Positions 49,930 through 59,114 of a stretch of 64,000 nucleotides of DNA are shown here, piece by piece (position 1 is the first letter of the stretch; each line of letters starts with the position of its first letter). The notes below the pieces were generated by a model, which had not been told where the DNA came from, searched no databases, and saw only the letters and a list, made by a program, of their open reading frames with translations. Origin of the DNA: an uncultured Lachnospiraceae bacterium (GTDB taxonomy: Bacteria > Bacillota > Clostridia > Lachnospirales > Lachnospiraceae). The translations under genes were made by a program, and so were the position numbers. The DNA is taken from NCBI GenBank assembly GCA_947626475.1, contig CANQSK010000001.1, positions 1 to 64,000 of the forward strand. Reading direction: 5' to 3'.

Positions 49930-51828
49930 TTACACGCCGGTAATTCCGTATTTTTTCATGCGCCGCCACAGAGTCGGCTTGCTGATGCCCAGCTCAGCGG
50001 CGGTCTTCTCACGGTTCCCGGCATATTTCACCAAAGTCCTGGCAATCTGCAGGGCGTCCTCATTTCCGCCGAACTCTGTTTTCAGAAGGCGGCTGAAGGA
50101 ATCTTCACCGCCGGTTTCGCTCTCTGTCCCGGGCGGCTCCGGATACAGTTCCTCCAGAAGGGTTCGGACGGCGATCTCATCCAGGGAACGGCGTCCTGCC
50201 GTAAGGACAAGGCGGTCGCAGAAGCTCTCAATCTGGAACAGGTTGCCCTTCCACGGATACTGAAGAAGGATCTCCCTGGCTCCCGCCGTCAGCACATGGT
50301 ATCTGGAATACCGTTCGCAGCACTCCTTCATCACCTCGTCCAGCTTGGCCTGCAGATCCTCCCTCCGCTTCCGGAGCGGGGGAACCGAAAGCTCCAGGCC
50401 GGAAAGCAGATAGTAAAGATCCTCGCTGATCCTTCCGCCCCGAAGAAGCTCTGTCAGGGAAGCGGGAACGGTCACCATCACCCGCGCGTCTACCTTTCTC
50501 AGCTGGGCAATATCCATATTGTGGCAGACCTTAAAGCGTATCAGCTGATAGAGCCGGTACTGATTGGCCGCCGTCAGCTCCTGAGCGTCACGGATCAGCA
50601 GGGTTCCTCCCTGAGCCTGGACCGCCGCTCCCCGCTCGCCGAAGATCATGGTCCGCTGCTCCTCCCCGGACAGTCCCTCGCAGGGCACATCCAGAAACGG
50701 CCCCGAAGACCTGGCACCCGCGTTATGGATGCTCTCCGCCAGCATGCGCTTCTCCGTTCCGGATTCTCCCCACAGCACCACCGGCTGCTCCGAGAGGGCG
50801 TACAGCTTGGCCAGGCGGACGCATTCCTTCATGATCTTTGAGTTCTGGAGGATATCGTCAAAATGGACCAGGGGCGGAAGTCCGCGGCTTACCCGCTGCC
50901 TCTCCTCCGCCGACAGCGCAGGCTTTTTGCGCACCTTGTGGCCTGTGATGATGGCCCCGTCCGTCTTGCCGTCATAGACCACAGGAGCCATGACGATGAA
51001 GATCTGCTCCCCGGCTCCATCCAGGAAGGTGGAAAATTCCTCGCCCTCTGTCAGGACCCGCCGCAGGTCATCCTCGCCAAGCCGCGGCGCGATCTCCAGG
51101 ACGCTTTTCCCGGACAGATTCTGCTGCTTCTGCCCCAGCATGTCTTCCATCAGAGTATTGACGCCGGTGATGATCCCCTCCGAGTCCAGACGCATCACTC
51201 CGTTGTAAGAATAGTCGAAAAGGGTTTCCATCTGGGCCGCCGACTTCTTCTCCGAGTTCATGGCGAAATCCATCCGCTCCGCTATGGAGAAGGCCTGGCG
51301 GAGGGATTCCTCCGTTATGGACAGAAACAGGGAGGGCAGGCCCGCCTCCGCCGCCATGGAGATGGCCGTGTCGCCGCCGATGATCAGATCCACGCCGTCC
51401 CGGATCGCCTGGCCGATCACATGCTTAAGCTCCGACTCCTGCCGTGCGAAATAGGTGTGAAGCTCAATGCCGTAGAGCTCGTCGAAATGGGACATGTCGC
51501 AGAACATGTTCTTAAAGCCGGTGACTCCTATGACAGGCTTCTCTCTCTTCAGGATCTGCCTGGCTCTGGTCACCAGAAGGCCCATTTCCTGAGCGGTCAT
51601 GGCGATATCCACTACGGGAACGTCCGTGTACTGTTTGATCATGACGGCCTGCAGGCCTCTGGCAATGATGATAGAGGCGCCGCCGGCAATCGCCTGACGG
51701 GCCTCTACAACCGCGGATTCCGTGCCTACCACACGCATCTCGTCAATCTTATATTTTTTCTCCTGCAAAATATTGTGGGCCTGATAAAGCATGTCCTCAC
51801 GGGGGATCAGAAGAACGATCTTTCCCAT
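49930..51828 (-). CDS. PrpR-N/PAS/AAA+/Fis regulator lacking the sigma-54 GAFTGA loop
   Basis: A 632-residue regulator. An N-terminal PrpR-type sensor domain (about 1-190; GGASIIIARGLQAVMIKQY) and a PAS domain (about 205-300) precede a degenerate AAA+ domain. Walker A is GESGTEKRMLAESIH and Walker B GGTLLIRDAQE, both altered. The GAFTGA loop is missing between IFGERGAA and the Walker B. The arginine-finger segment reads ISEDLYYLLS without the usual arginines. A C-terminal Fis helix-turn-helix (REKTAAELGISKPTLWRRMK) binds DNA. It likely controls the adjacent glycerate genes. Confidence 0.87.
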   Translation of the reverse strand: MGKIVLLIPREDMLYQAHNILQEKKYKIDEMRVVGTESAVVEARQAIAGGASIIIARGLQAVMIKQYTDVPVVDIAMTAQEMGLLVTRARQILKREKPVIGVTGFKNMFCDMSHFDELYGIELHTYFARQESELKHVIGQAIRDGVDLIIGGDTAISMAAEAGLPSLFLSITEESLRQAFSIAERMDFAMNSEKKSAAQMETLFDYSYNGVMRLDSEGIITGVNTLMEDMLGQKQQNLSGKSVLEIAPRLGEDDLRRVLTEGEEFSTFLDGAGEQIFIVMAPVVYDGKTDGAIITGHKVRKKPALSAEERQRVSRGLPPLVHFDDILQNSKIMKECVRLAKLYALSEQPVVLWGESGTEKRMLAESIHNAGARSSGPFLDVPCEGLSGEEQRTMIFGERGAAVQAQGGTLLIRDAQELTAANQYRLYQLIRFKVCHNMDIAQLRKVDARVMVTVPASLTELLRGGRISEDLYYLLSGLELSVPPLRKRREDLQAKLDEVMKECCERYSRYHVLTAGAREILLQYPWKGNLFQIESFCDRLVLTAGRRSLDEIAVRTLLEELYPEPPGTESETGGEDSFSRLLKTEFGGNEDALQIARTLVKYAGNREKTAAELGISKPTLWRRMKKYGITGV

Positions 51829-51850
51829 GGAAACTCCTTTCCGGGCATCC

Positions 51851-51922
51851 GCGCGGGTTCTCAGCTCCGGCGGCTCCCAAACAACCGCGCGGACCCTCAG
51901 CTCCGGCGGCTCCCAAACTTCT
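51851..51922. repeat. 36-bp tandem duplication at the pepT stop codon
   Basis: Unit 1 (51851-51886) and unit 2 (51887-51922) share CTCAGCTCCGGCGGCTCCCA with GCGCGG before it. Each unit encodes FGSRRS-stop on the minus strand, so the last codons and stop of pepT are present twice in direct tandem. Confidence 0.88.
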
Positions 51923-53135
51923 CCGCGATCCTCAGAAGTATCTCCACGATCTTTTCCATGGACTGGATGCAGACGAACTCATATCTTCCGTGGAAGTTGT
52001 GTCCGCCGGTACACAGGTTGGGACAGGGAAGCCCCATATAGGAAAGGCGCGCCCCGTCAGTGCCTCCACGGACCGGACTGACGATGGGCGTTACGCCGCA
52101 TTCCTCCATGGATTCCTTTGCAAGGTCGATCAGATACATGTGGGGAAGTATTTTTTCCTTCATGTTGAAATAGCTGTCCCTGAGGACCAGATCTACGGTG
52201 CCTTCCCCGTATTTCTGGTTCATATAATCAGCGACTCTCCGGATATAATCCTTTTTGGCCTGGAATTTCTCCATGCTGTGATCCCGGATGATATAGTTAA
52301 GGACCGTGGTCTCCACGTCGCCTGTAAAATGATTCAGGTGGAAGAACCCCTCATACCCTTCCGTATACATGGGATTTTCAAAAACAGGCAGCATATTCTG
52401 AAACTCCATGCCCATGAGAATGGCATTTTTCATCTTGTTTTTGGAGCTGCCGGGATGGATTCCCCGTCCGTGGACGGTCACTCTGGCGGAAGCCGCGTTG
52501 AAATTCTCGTACTCGATCTCTCCCAGGACTCCACCGTCCACTGTATAAGCCACGTCCGCGCCGAATCCTTCCACATCGAACCGGTCTGTGCCGCAGCCCA
52601 CCTCCTCATCCGGCGTAAATCCGATCTTCACCATCCCGTGGTGAATCTCCGGATGGGTCAAAAGATAGTCCGCCAGGGCCATGATCTCCGCCACGCCCGC
52701 CTTGTCGTCGGCGCCCAGAAGAGTGGTCCCGTCTGTGGTGATCAGGTCTTTCCCTACATAATCCAGAAGATAGGGATAATCCGCCGTCTTCATGGTCAGT
52801 CCCGTCTCAGGATTCAGAAGAATGTCTCCGCCGCCGTAGTTTCTGACGATCTGAGGCTTTACGTCCGCGCCGGAGCAGTCCGGAGACGTATCCATGTGGG
52901 CGATCAGCCCGAGAACAGGCGCCGTCTCAAAGCCCGGGGACGCGGGAATGGAAGCGTACACATAGGCGTACTCGCTCACCCTCACGCCGGAGGCGCCCAT
53001 AGCCTTCAATTCCTCCGCCAGCAGATTGGCCAGCTGAAACTGTTTGTCCGTGCTGGGGATCGTGCTCTGTTCCGGCATGGACTGGGTATCCACCGCGATA
53101 TAGCGCAGGAAACGCTCAAGAACCGTTGTTTTCAT
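51897..53135 (-). CDS. pepT: Peptidase T (aminotripeptidase)
   Basis: A cytosolic zinc aminopeptidase that releases the N-terminal residue of tripeptides (M20B). Zinc ligands are seen in [11 protein letters not shown], the [13 protein letters not shown] segment and [39 protein letters not shown] is the C-terminal signature. ATG 53135 has AGGAGG; the track start adds 16 residues without an RBS. The 3' end carries a tandem 36-bp duplication. Confidence 0.95.
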   Translation of the reverse strand: MKTTVLERFLRYIAVDTQSMPEQSTIPSTDKQFQLANLLAEELKAMGASGVRVSEYAYVYASIPASPGFETAPVLGLIAHMDTSPDCSGADVKPQIVRNYGGGDILLNPETGLTMKTADYPYLLDYVGKDLITTDGTTLLGADDKAGVAEIMALADYLLTHPEIHHGMVKIGFTPDEEVGCGTDRFDVEGFGADVAYTVDGGVLGEIEYENFNAASARVTVHGRGIHPGSSKNKMKNAILMGMEFQNMLPVFENPMYTEGYEGFFHLNHFTGDVETTVLNYIIRDHSMEKFQAKKDYIRRVADYMNQKYGEGTVDLVLRDSYFNMKEKILPHMYLIDLAKESMEECGVTPIVSPVRGGTDGARLSYMGLPCPNLCTGGHNFHGRYEFVCIQSMEKIVEILLRIAEKFGSRRS

Positions 53136-53163
53136 ATTCAATGTTCCTCCTGTCTTCGTCTGG

Positions 53164-54459
53164 TTAACGGTTGGCCAATTCACCGGTAATATCTTCCCAG
53201 GTGATTCCCCTGTCCGCCATCAGCACCATCATATGATACAGAAAATCGGAGATCTCGTACTTGACTTCCTCCGGATCGGGATTTTTGGCCGCGATGACGA
53301 TCTCCGTGGCCTCCTCTCCCAGCTTCTTGAGGATCTTGTCGATCCCCTTGTCAAAAAGATAGTTGGTGTAGGAGCCCTCCTTGGGATGCTCCTTTCTGTC
53401 CAGGATCACCTGAAATACATCTTCAAACACCCGCAGAGGGTTGGTGTCCCTATATTCCTTCTCCGCCAGTGTCTGAAAGAAGCAGGAACGGGCCCCGGTG
53501 TGGCAGGCGGCCCCGATCTGTTTGACCCTGGCCAGAATGGTATCGTTGTCACAGTCCAGGCTCAGGGATTTTACATACTGATAGTGCCCGGAGGTCTCCC
53601 CTTTTATCCACAGGGTCCGGCGGCTTCTGCTGAAATAAGTCATTTTCCCCGTAGCCAGGGTATTGTTAAAGGCCTCTTCGTTCATATAGGCCAGCATCAG
53701 AACCTCCTGATTTTGATAGTCCTGAACGATGACCGGGATCAGGCCGTCCGGGTTCAGCTTGAAATCCTTCCATTCTACGGAGCTTTCAAAGGTTTCCACA
53801 GGCAGGCCCCGCTTCTTCAGCTCCTGCTTCAGGCTCATGCAGCTGCCCTCATAGTTTTCCGGGAACGCCAGAACGGCGCCGCAGACGGCAGGCAGCTTCA
53901 GAAACGCCTCGGCCTCTCCGGCGGAGACGGCGCTGCTCACCGCCATGACCGGCAGAGACACGCCGGAAAGGGCCGCCGCGGCTTTTTCACCCAAAAGGAC
54001 ATCCAGAATCACCCGGGAAGCTCCCAGCTGAGCGTATTCCTCCGTCTTTTTCAGGTACCGGGCCCCGGGAAGATACGCGTAGATCTTCTCGCTTCCGAAA
54101 CGGCTGGACGCCTCCTTCATCAGATCCACATTCTCGTCAACGGATACATTTAAAAATGTGGCCTTTGCCCCTGTATAAAGGTATTTCTTCACATCCTCCA
54201 GCCGCTTCACCCGTCCGCCGGCGATCACAGGGATATCCACTGCCCTCACCACTTCACGGATCAGGCCGATGGCGCGCTCATGATCCAGGTCTGTCTCGGA
54301 CAGGTCGCAGATCATCAGCTCGTCGGCGCCGTTGTCGCTGTAATAACGGCTCAAAGTCAGAATATCATCGCTGTAATACTCCCTGCTCTCCTCCATGTCC
54401 ATGATAATGGCCCTGCCCTCTCTGCATCCGAAGACGGGGATCAGTTTCTTTCGTTCCAT
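53164..54459 (-). CDS. hisIE: HisF-like / HisI / HisE fusion protein (HisIE)
   Basis: A 431-residue fusion in histidine biosynthesis. Residues 1-215 are a HisF/HisA-like barrel ([40 protein letters not shown]). The usual catalytic Asp of the LDV start is replaced by Gly, so the barrel is probably inactive as a cyclase. HisI follows, with [18 protein letters not shown] and [11 protein letters not shown] (zinc and metal sites). HisE ends the protein with [16 protein letters not shown] and [14 protein letters not shown]. It is downstream of hisA on the same strand. Confidence 0.92.
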   Translation of the reverse strand: MERKKLIPVFGCREGRAIIMDMEESREYYSDDILTLSRYYSDNGADELMICDLSETDLDHERAIGLIREVVRAVDIPVIAGGRVKRLEDVKKYLYTGAKATFLNVSVDENVDLMKEASSRFGSEKIYAYLPGARYLKKTEEYAQLGASRVILDVLLGEKAAAALSGVSLPVMAVSSAVSAGEAEAFLKLPAVCGAVLAFPENYEGSCMSLKQELKKRGLPVETFESSVEWKDFKLNPDGLIPVIVQDYQNQEVLMLAYMNEEAFNNTLATGKMTYFSRSRRTLWIKGETSGHYQYVKSLSLDCDNDTILARVKQIGAACHTGARSCFFQTLAEKEYRDTNPLRVFEDVFQVILDRKEHPKEGSYTNYLFDKGIDKILKKLGEEATEIVIAAKNPDPEEVKYEISDFLYHMMVLMADRGITWEDITGELANR

Positions 54460-54461
54460 AA

Positions 54462-54533
54462 CCGATTACTCCTCACAAACTATATTAACCTTCAAATCCG
54501 ATTGCTTCTCACTGACTATATTAACCTTCAAAT
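54462..54533. repeat. 36-bp tandem duplication at the hisA stop codon
   Basis: Two adjacent 36-base units (54462-54497 and 54498-54533) differ at four positions. Each contains TATATTAACCTTCAAAT, which is the complement of the hisA end and stop. The copy next to the fusion gene supplies its GAGGAG ribosome binding site. Confidence 0.93.
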
Positions 54534-55240
54534 CTCCGGACGGCCTCCTCAAGCGCCACACGGTTCTCATACAGCGCCTTTCCTATGATTGCGCCCCGGA
54601 TTCCCCGGTCGTACAGATTCTGCAGATCCTCCATGGAGGACACTCCCCCGGAGGCAATCACATCCAGTCCTGTCTCGTCGGTCAGCTTTTTCGTGGCATC
54701 CACGTTTGGCCCGGACAGCATACCATCTCTGGCAATATCCGTATAAACAATATGTCTGACGCCGTAATCCTTCATCCTCAGGCAAAGGTCTGAGGCAGTC
54801 ATGGTGCTGACCTTCTCCCAGCCCTCGACGGCCACAAAGCCGTCCCTGGCGTCCACACCGGCCACAATGCGCTCAGGACCGAATTCCTCCGCCAGCTCCC
54901 GGATAAATTCCGGCCGTTCCACCGCCTTGGTGCCGATGATCACCCGGCTCACGCCCAGCTCCAGCATGTCCTTCACCGTCTGCCTGGTCCGGATTCCTCC
55001 GCCCAGCTGCACGGGAATATCCACCGCCTCCACGACGGCCTGAATGACCGGCCGGTTTACCGACTCGCCCGCCAGAGCCCCGTCCAGATCCACCACATGC
55101 AGAAAGGTCGCGCCCTGGGAACGCCACAGCCGGGCCATGGCGGCAGGCGTGTCTGAGTAAATCTTCACATTGTCGAACAGTCCCTGAGTCAGGCGGACGC
55201 ATTTGCCGCCCTTAATATCAATCGCGGGATACAGCTGCAT
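54521..55240 (-). CDS. hisA: HisA (ProFAR isomerase)
   Basis: Isomerises ProFAR to PRFAR in histidine biosynthesis. The barrel carries LYPAIDIKGGKCVRLTQGLF with the first catalytic Asp, GGGIRTRQTVKDMLELGVSR, and YTDIARDGMLSGPN with the second Asp. IASGGVSSMEDLQNLYDRG is the C-terminal phosphate site. Length 239 aa is normal. AAGGAG precedes the ATG. No other his genes are upstream in this window. Confidence 0.96.
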   Translation of the reverse strand: MQLYPAIDIKGGKCVRLTQGLFDNVKIYSDTPAAMARLWRSQGATFLHVVDLDGALAGESVNRPVIQAVVEAVDIPVQLGGGIRTRQTVKDMLELGVSRVIIGTKAVERPEFIRELAEEFGPERIVAGVDARDGFVAVEGWEKVSTMTASDLCLRMKDYGVRHIVYTDIARDGMLSGPNVDATKKLTDETGLDVIASGGVSSMEDLQNLYDRGIRGAIIGKALYENRVALEEAVRRFEG

Positions 55241-55326
55241 AATATCTGTCTCTCCTTAATTTTATCTTTCATATGTCATAGTTCCTGATACTCATCGGCA
55301 GCCCTGTCGCCCTGGTATTGCCTGCG

Positions 55327-55806
55327 TCAGTCTCTGTCCACAGTCAGGTCCACCGTCTGGTAGCGGATTATTTTCGCCAGGTCAGCCGGGCTCACCTCCA
55401 CCTGAAAACCGACCTTCCCGGCGCTGAAATAAAACCGGTCAAGGTCCTTTACCGTCTCATGAATGGTGGTTTTGAAAAATTTCTTCATGCCGATGGGGGA
55501 ACATCCGCCGTGGATATATCCCGTGAGAGGCAGAAGCTCTTTGGCTTTGATCATCTCAATAGACTTCTCCCCCACGGCTTTAGCCGCCTTCTTAAGATCC
55601 AGTTCCTCCGCCACGGGAATGACAAACACGTAGTTCCGGCGGCTTTTTCCCACGGTCACCAGGGTTTTGAACACCCGGCTTACGTCCTCCCCCAGGGCTT
55701 CGGCGATCTCAGCGCCGCTGGTGGACGCGGGCAGGTCGTAGGTATGGCTTTTATACGGAATCTTCTTCTGCTCCAGAAGACGCATGACATTGGTTTTCTC
55801 ATCCAT
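55327..55806 (-). CDS. YbaK/EbsC family Cys-tRNA(Pro)-type deacylase
   Basis: A 159-residue editing protein that hydrolyses mischarged Cys-tRNA(Pro). KTLVTVGKSRRNYVFVIPVA contains the catalytic Lys region, and PLTGYIHGGCSPIGMKK is the family GGCSP motif. The start is set at ATG 55806 because AAAAGG lies upstream. The longer track ORF reads back through a hairpin and is not supported. It sits between his genes and the decayed glycan locus. Confidence 0.9.
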   Translation of the reverse strand: MDEKTNVMRLLEQKKIPYKSHTYDLPASTSGAEIAEALGEDVSRVFKTLVTVGKSRRNYVFVIPVAEELDLKKAAKAVGEKSIEMIKAKELLPLTGYIHGGCSPIGMKKFFKTTIHETVKDLDRFYFSAGKVGFQVEVSPADLAKIIRYQTVDLTVDRD

Positions 55807-55839
55807 ACAGTCTGTTGCCTTTTCTTTCATTATAATAAC

Positions 55840-55869
55840 AGGCGCTTCCACCTTTTTATGAAAGCGCCT
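55840..55869 (-). terminator. Hairpin between GH78 and ybaK genes
   Basis: AGGCGCTT/AAGCGCCT over a 14-base loop. On the minus strand it is followed by GTTATTATAA, a weak T tract, so termination of the GH78 transcript is possible but not certain. Confidence 0.5.
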
Positions 55870-55942
55870 ACAGTATAACACAGGTTTCCATGATTTGGGA
55901 ATAGCTTCCGCGGAAAAATTTCCCGCGTTCCGCAGCAGGCAG

Positions 55943-57136
55943 TCAGACCAGATATTTCCGGATGAAATACGCCGGCGTTCCGCTCCATGCGTGGCAGAAG
56001 CTGTTGATCAGACGGTCGCCGTAGGGGGAGGCAAACCGGTCTGACCGGTCGTAGACCTCGTAAAACGTATCCGCGCCTTCCCGGGCCATGCCGCCCCAGT
56101 AGGAGCGGATCGTATCCGCCGCAATGCCGGTCAGGCCATTCTCCATGAGGGCTTCCACAAAATAGTGGTACATGTAGGGAGTCGCCATCTTAACCGGCGG
56201 ATCCTCCTGTATGAGGCGTTTGAGCAGTTTGCAGTTCTTCTCCCGGTCGAAAACCTCAGCCAGGACGAACCATACCTGGGAAGCCCAGGAAAACTGCCGT
56301 CTTTTGCCGCTTACAAAGAGTCCGGTCTCCGCATCCCACAGACAGGACAGGGCTTCCTCCGTGACCAGATCCGCCTGACGTCCGTAATATTCCGCCTTCT
56401 GACTGTCCTTCAGCCACAGGGCCATCTGCCGCGCCTGCTTCAGGGCGTAGATCAGGATCGCCTGGGCACCGGCCTGCTTGTTCAGTCCTTCGCCCCAGTC
56501 AAGAAAACACCACCAGGTTTCCCTGTCCCGCACCACGCCCCGTTCGTCCAGCTCAGCCAGGGACAGCTCAATCTGCCGTTCCGCCGTGGGGAACAGCTCC
56601 CGCAGCGTCTCCATATCCTCTGTCTCCTTGCCTCTGACGATCAGCTTATATTTGGGGGAGGTGTCGATCACGCTGATTTCCAGGTAGCGGAAGGCGTACC
56701 GGCGGGGCAGCCGCACCTCAGCCGGGAGCACGTCTATATGGAGATATTCCTCCTGGAGCCAGCTGCGGCTGATATCGCCGTGATAACCGGCGAAATCCCT
56801 TCCCATTTCATAGGGGATCTCTCTCAGCCTGATCCGCAGATAGGCGGGCGAGTCCTGGGGACTTCCCACTGATTCCAGGCGCAGGGCGATATATCCCATA
56901 TGATGACCGCCGAAATCCAGGCACACGGACTCTCCCCTTACGAGGGCCCGCCGGGAAAGATCGTCTGCCTCTCCCGCCGGCTCCGCCGCAAAATCATCCC
57001 CCTGCTTACAGATCCGAACCAGGCGGACTGGACTGACGCGTCTTTCGGAAAGCTTCGGCTTTAGGGCCTCAGCCTTCTCTAAAAAAACAGGATTTACGGT
57101 CATCTTAAAATCGGGAATGCTGTTGATAATGTCCAT
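55943..57136 (-). pseudogene. GH78 alpha-L-rhamnosidase-like gene with internal in-frame deletion
   Basis: The 397-residue ORF begins and ends like GH78-type sugar hydrolases of about 550-580 residues: FLEKAEALKPKLSERRVSPV, GSPQDSPAYLRIRLREIPYE and LPRRYAFRYLEISV at the front. WWCFLDWGEGLNKQAGAQAI and SFCHAWSGTPAYFIRKYL are at the back. Near residues 165-172 the sequence jumps from DTSPKYKLIV straight to ETEDMETLRELFPTAERQIE. The segment that normally holds the catalytic GPKRDRRLW region is absent. The frame stays open, but catalysis is unlikely. Confidence 0.75.
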
Positions 57137-57151
57137 ATGCGTCTCCTCCCA

Positions 57152-58222
57152 TTACGGCGTGGGAATCAGGACCGACAGCCGGAACCACCCGTCCCCGGCG
57201 TCTGTCTGCATGGAACCGCCGTGCCGGTCCGTGATCATCTTCATGCTTTTGATCCCATATCCGTGAAAATTCTTGTCTTCTTTTGACGTCTCAGCCGGAA
57301 GCCCGTTCCGAAAACGGATCTCTCCCTCATATCGGTTTTCCACACGAATGCGGAGAAAGCCCTTGTGCTGTCCGATGGAGACCGACACCAGCCTCTCCCC
57401 ATCGGAGACGCCGCTTTTCAGATAGGTGATCTGGTGCTTCAGGTCATGATATTTGCGGTTGACCAGATCGATGCTCTCCTCTGTGACCCGGTAATTCTCA
57501 TACTGCTGCTCCACCACATGCTGAAGGCTGTCGATCTCCTTCTGCCGCAGGGCTTCCTGAATGACCATCCGGTAGCTGAACAGGATCGCCAGACCTCCAA
57601 GGTCGGTCAGGGTGTGGATGGTAAAGATCTCCTCCGTCAGCTGGCCGCTGAAGGGGGTGTTTTTCAGCACGTAGCTGATGTTGCTTAGTGCAAAAGCGAT
57701 CACCGTAACGGAAAAGACAGGCAGAAGGTGTCTTTTGGTGATCACAAGAGATTCGTTGGATTCCTGAAAACGGCGCTCCAGCTTATACAGGATCCCGAAA
57801 ACGCTGCCGTGGCAGACAACCAGAAAAAGCAGGTTGGTCCACAGTCTAAGCGGGATCCCCAGCTCCGTAAGGCCGTAATAAAAGAGCTGCCATTCCAGGG
57901 ACGCGGCAAACTCTCCCATGATAAAGGCCTGGGCCGTGAAATAAACTGTATTCAGAATGGGTATGGAACAGGAACTGAAGATCATAAGAAAGATCAGGCC
58001 CACATCTACCAGCATGCAGGAGATGAACCATGCCTGCGGCACCAGATTGGTCAAAGTCATAAAGACCCCCATAAAAGCCCAGAGTCCGAAGAAGACAAAC
58101 AGTCGGCGTCTGAACGGCTCCTTATGCCGGTTCAGCCAGACGTAAAGAAAAGCGCTTAACCCGTAAGCAAGCGCATAGTAAATCCCAGGCGTATTCGTCA
58201 GATCTCCATTCGATCTATACAT
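57152..58222 (-). pseudogene. GHKL sensor histidine kinase with internal deletion in the kinase domain
   Basis: The 356-residue ORF has six or seven membrane helices (about 15-220) and a GHKL-type kinase start with NRKYHDLKHQITYLKSG. Just after this H-box the sequence passes to SIGQHKGFLRIRVENRYEGE and GYGIKSMKMITDRHGG. The roughly 75 residues that usually hold the rest of the dimerisation helices and the N-box of the ATPase are missing. ATG 58222 has GAGGAG at 9 bases. It should be unable to bind ATP normally. It pairs with the broken LytTR regulator upstream. Confidence 0.72.
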
Positions 58223-58260
58223 GAGCAAGTACTCCTCTCATACGTTACGCTCGGTTATCC

Positions 58261-58553
58261 GTTGATAAACTGGTTCAAGGCGTCCATAAACTCCTTTTTG
58301 TGAGTGTGGCCACCGTTATCATATCCTTTCCCACCTGGACGTCATAACCGGAAACACCGTCCACAAAAGCCAGATTTACCAGATAGCCCTTGTTGCACCG
58401 AAAGAAGCCCTCTCCCCTCAGTTCTTCCACCACATCCCGGATGGCGCCCTTGGCCGTGAAATCGCCGTCTGTCATATGGAACGTCAGGTCGTGATCCCGC
58501 ACTTCCACGAAGCGGATGTTCTGCACCTCCAGCTGCCGCTGTTCCGTCTGTGG
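58261..58553 (-). pseudogene. LytTR response-regulator fragment
   Basis: Only the C-terminal LytTR DNA-binding domain remains: EVQNIRFVEVRDHDLTFHMT, then FFRCNKGYLVNLAFVDGVSG. The receiver domain is gone. Near 58310 the frame shifts, since HKKEFMDALNQFIN before the natural stop lies in another frame from VGKDMITVA. Its 5' end is joined to a GH3 fragment. It would have been the partner of the adjacent kinase. Confidence 0.8.
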
Positions 58554-59067
58554 AAGCCAGCAGCTGATCGGTGTACATGGAGGCGGGAATCTCGCCCACC
58601 ATGTAAACAGCGGGCTGCTCCCAGGTCGCTTCAAAGGATGGAACCAGACCGGCGCCGGGGAAGAAGGTGGTCCTCGTGTAGGCAAAGGCCTCGTCGCTGG
58701 CGTACAGCCCGATCATATCCTGGTTCAGCTGAAATCCTCTGGATCCCAGCGCTCCCATAATATCCGCGTTTTCCTGCCCGTCCGCAGCTGCCGCGGTGGA
58801 ACCGATCATGCCGCCCCGGGCCGGGAACAGGGAGTTATGGCCCCAGACCGTCACCGGCTCGGACGCCGGATCCATGGGAAGGGCCTGGTTCTCATTTTTT
58901 AAAAGCACAGTGCCCTCTCCGCTGATCTGAGTCGCCAGATCGATCTTGGCGGCAACCAGGTCGGAAAGGCTGCTGAACTCGGATTTATAATAATAGGTGT
59001 CCTGGGCGGCATCCCCCGTCTCTACCAGCCTCATGCTACTTGTGATTTTATCATTTCGGGGAACCAA
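58554..59067 (-). pseudogene. GH3 glycosidase fragment fused to the LytTR remnant
   Basis: About 170 codons of a GH3 beta-glucosidase-like protein: ISGEGTVLLKNENQALPMDP, VTVWGHNSLFPARGG and YTRTTFFPGAGLVPSFEATW. The fragment stops near ASMYTDQLLA, after which the sequence becomes the LytTR gene in another frame. The true start may also be lost. A deletion joining two genes is the simplest reading. Confidence 0.78.
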
Positions 59068-59114
59068 TGATCATTGTCCCCCCATATTCTTACACAGCAT
59101 CCCGATCCGGCCGG

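Noticed and set aside
50863-53189. Long plus-strand ORFs opposite the PrpR-type and pepT genes
   Set aside because: Antisense shadows caused by high GC at third codon positions; compositions rich in His, Gln and Arg.
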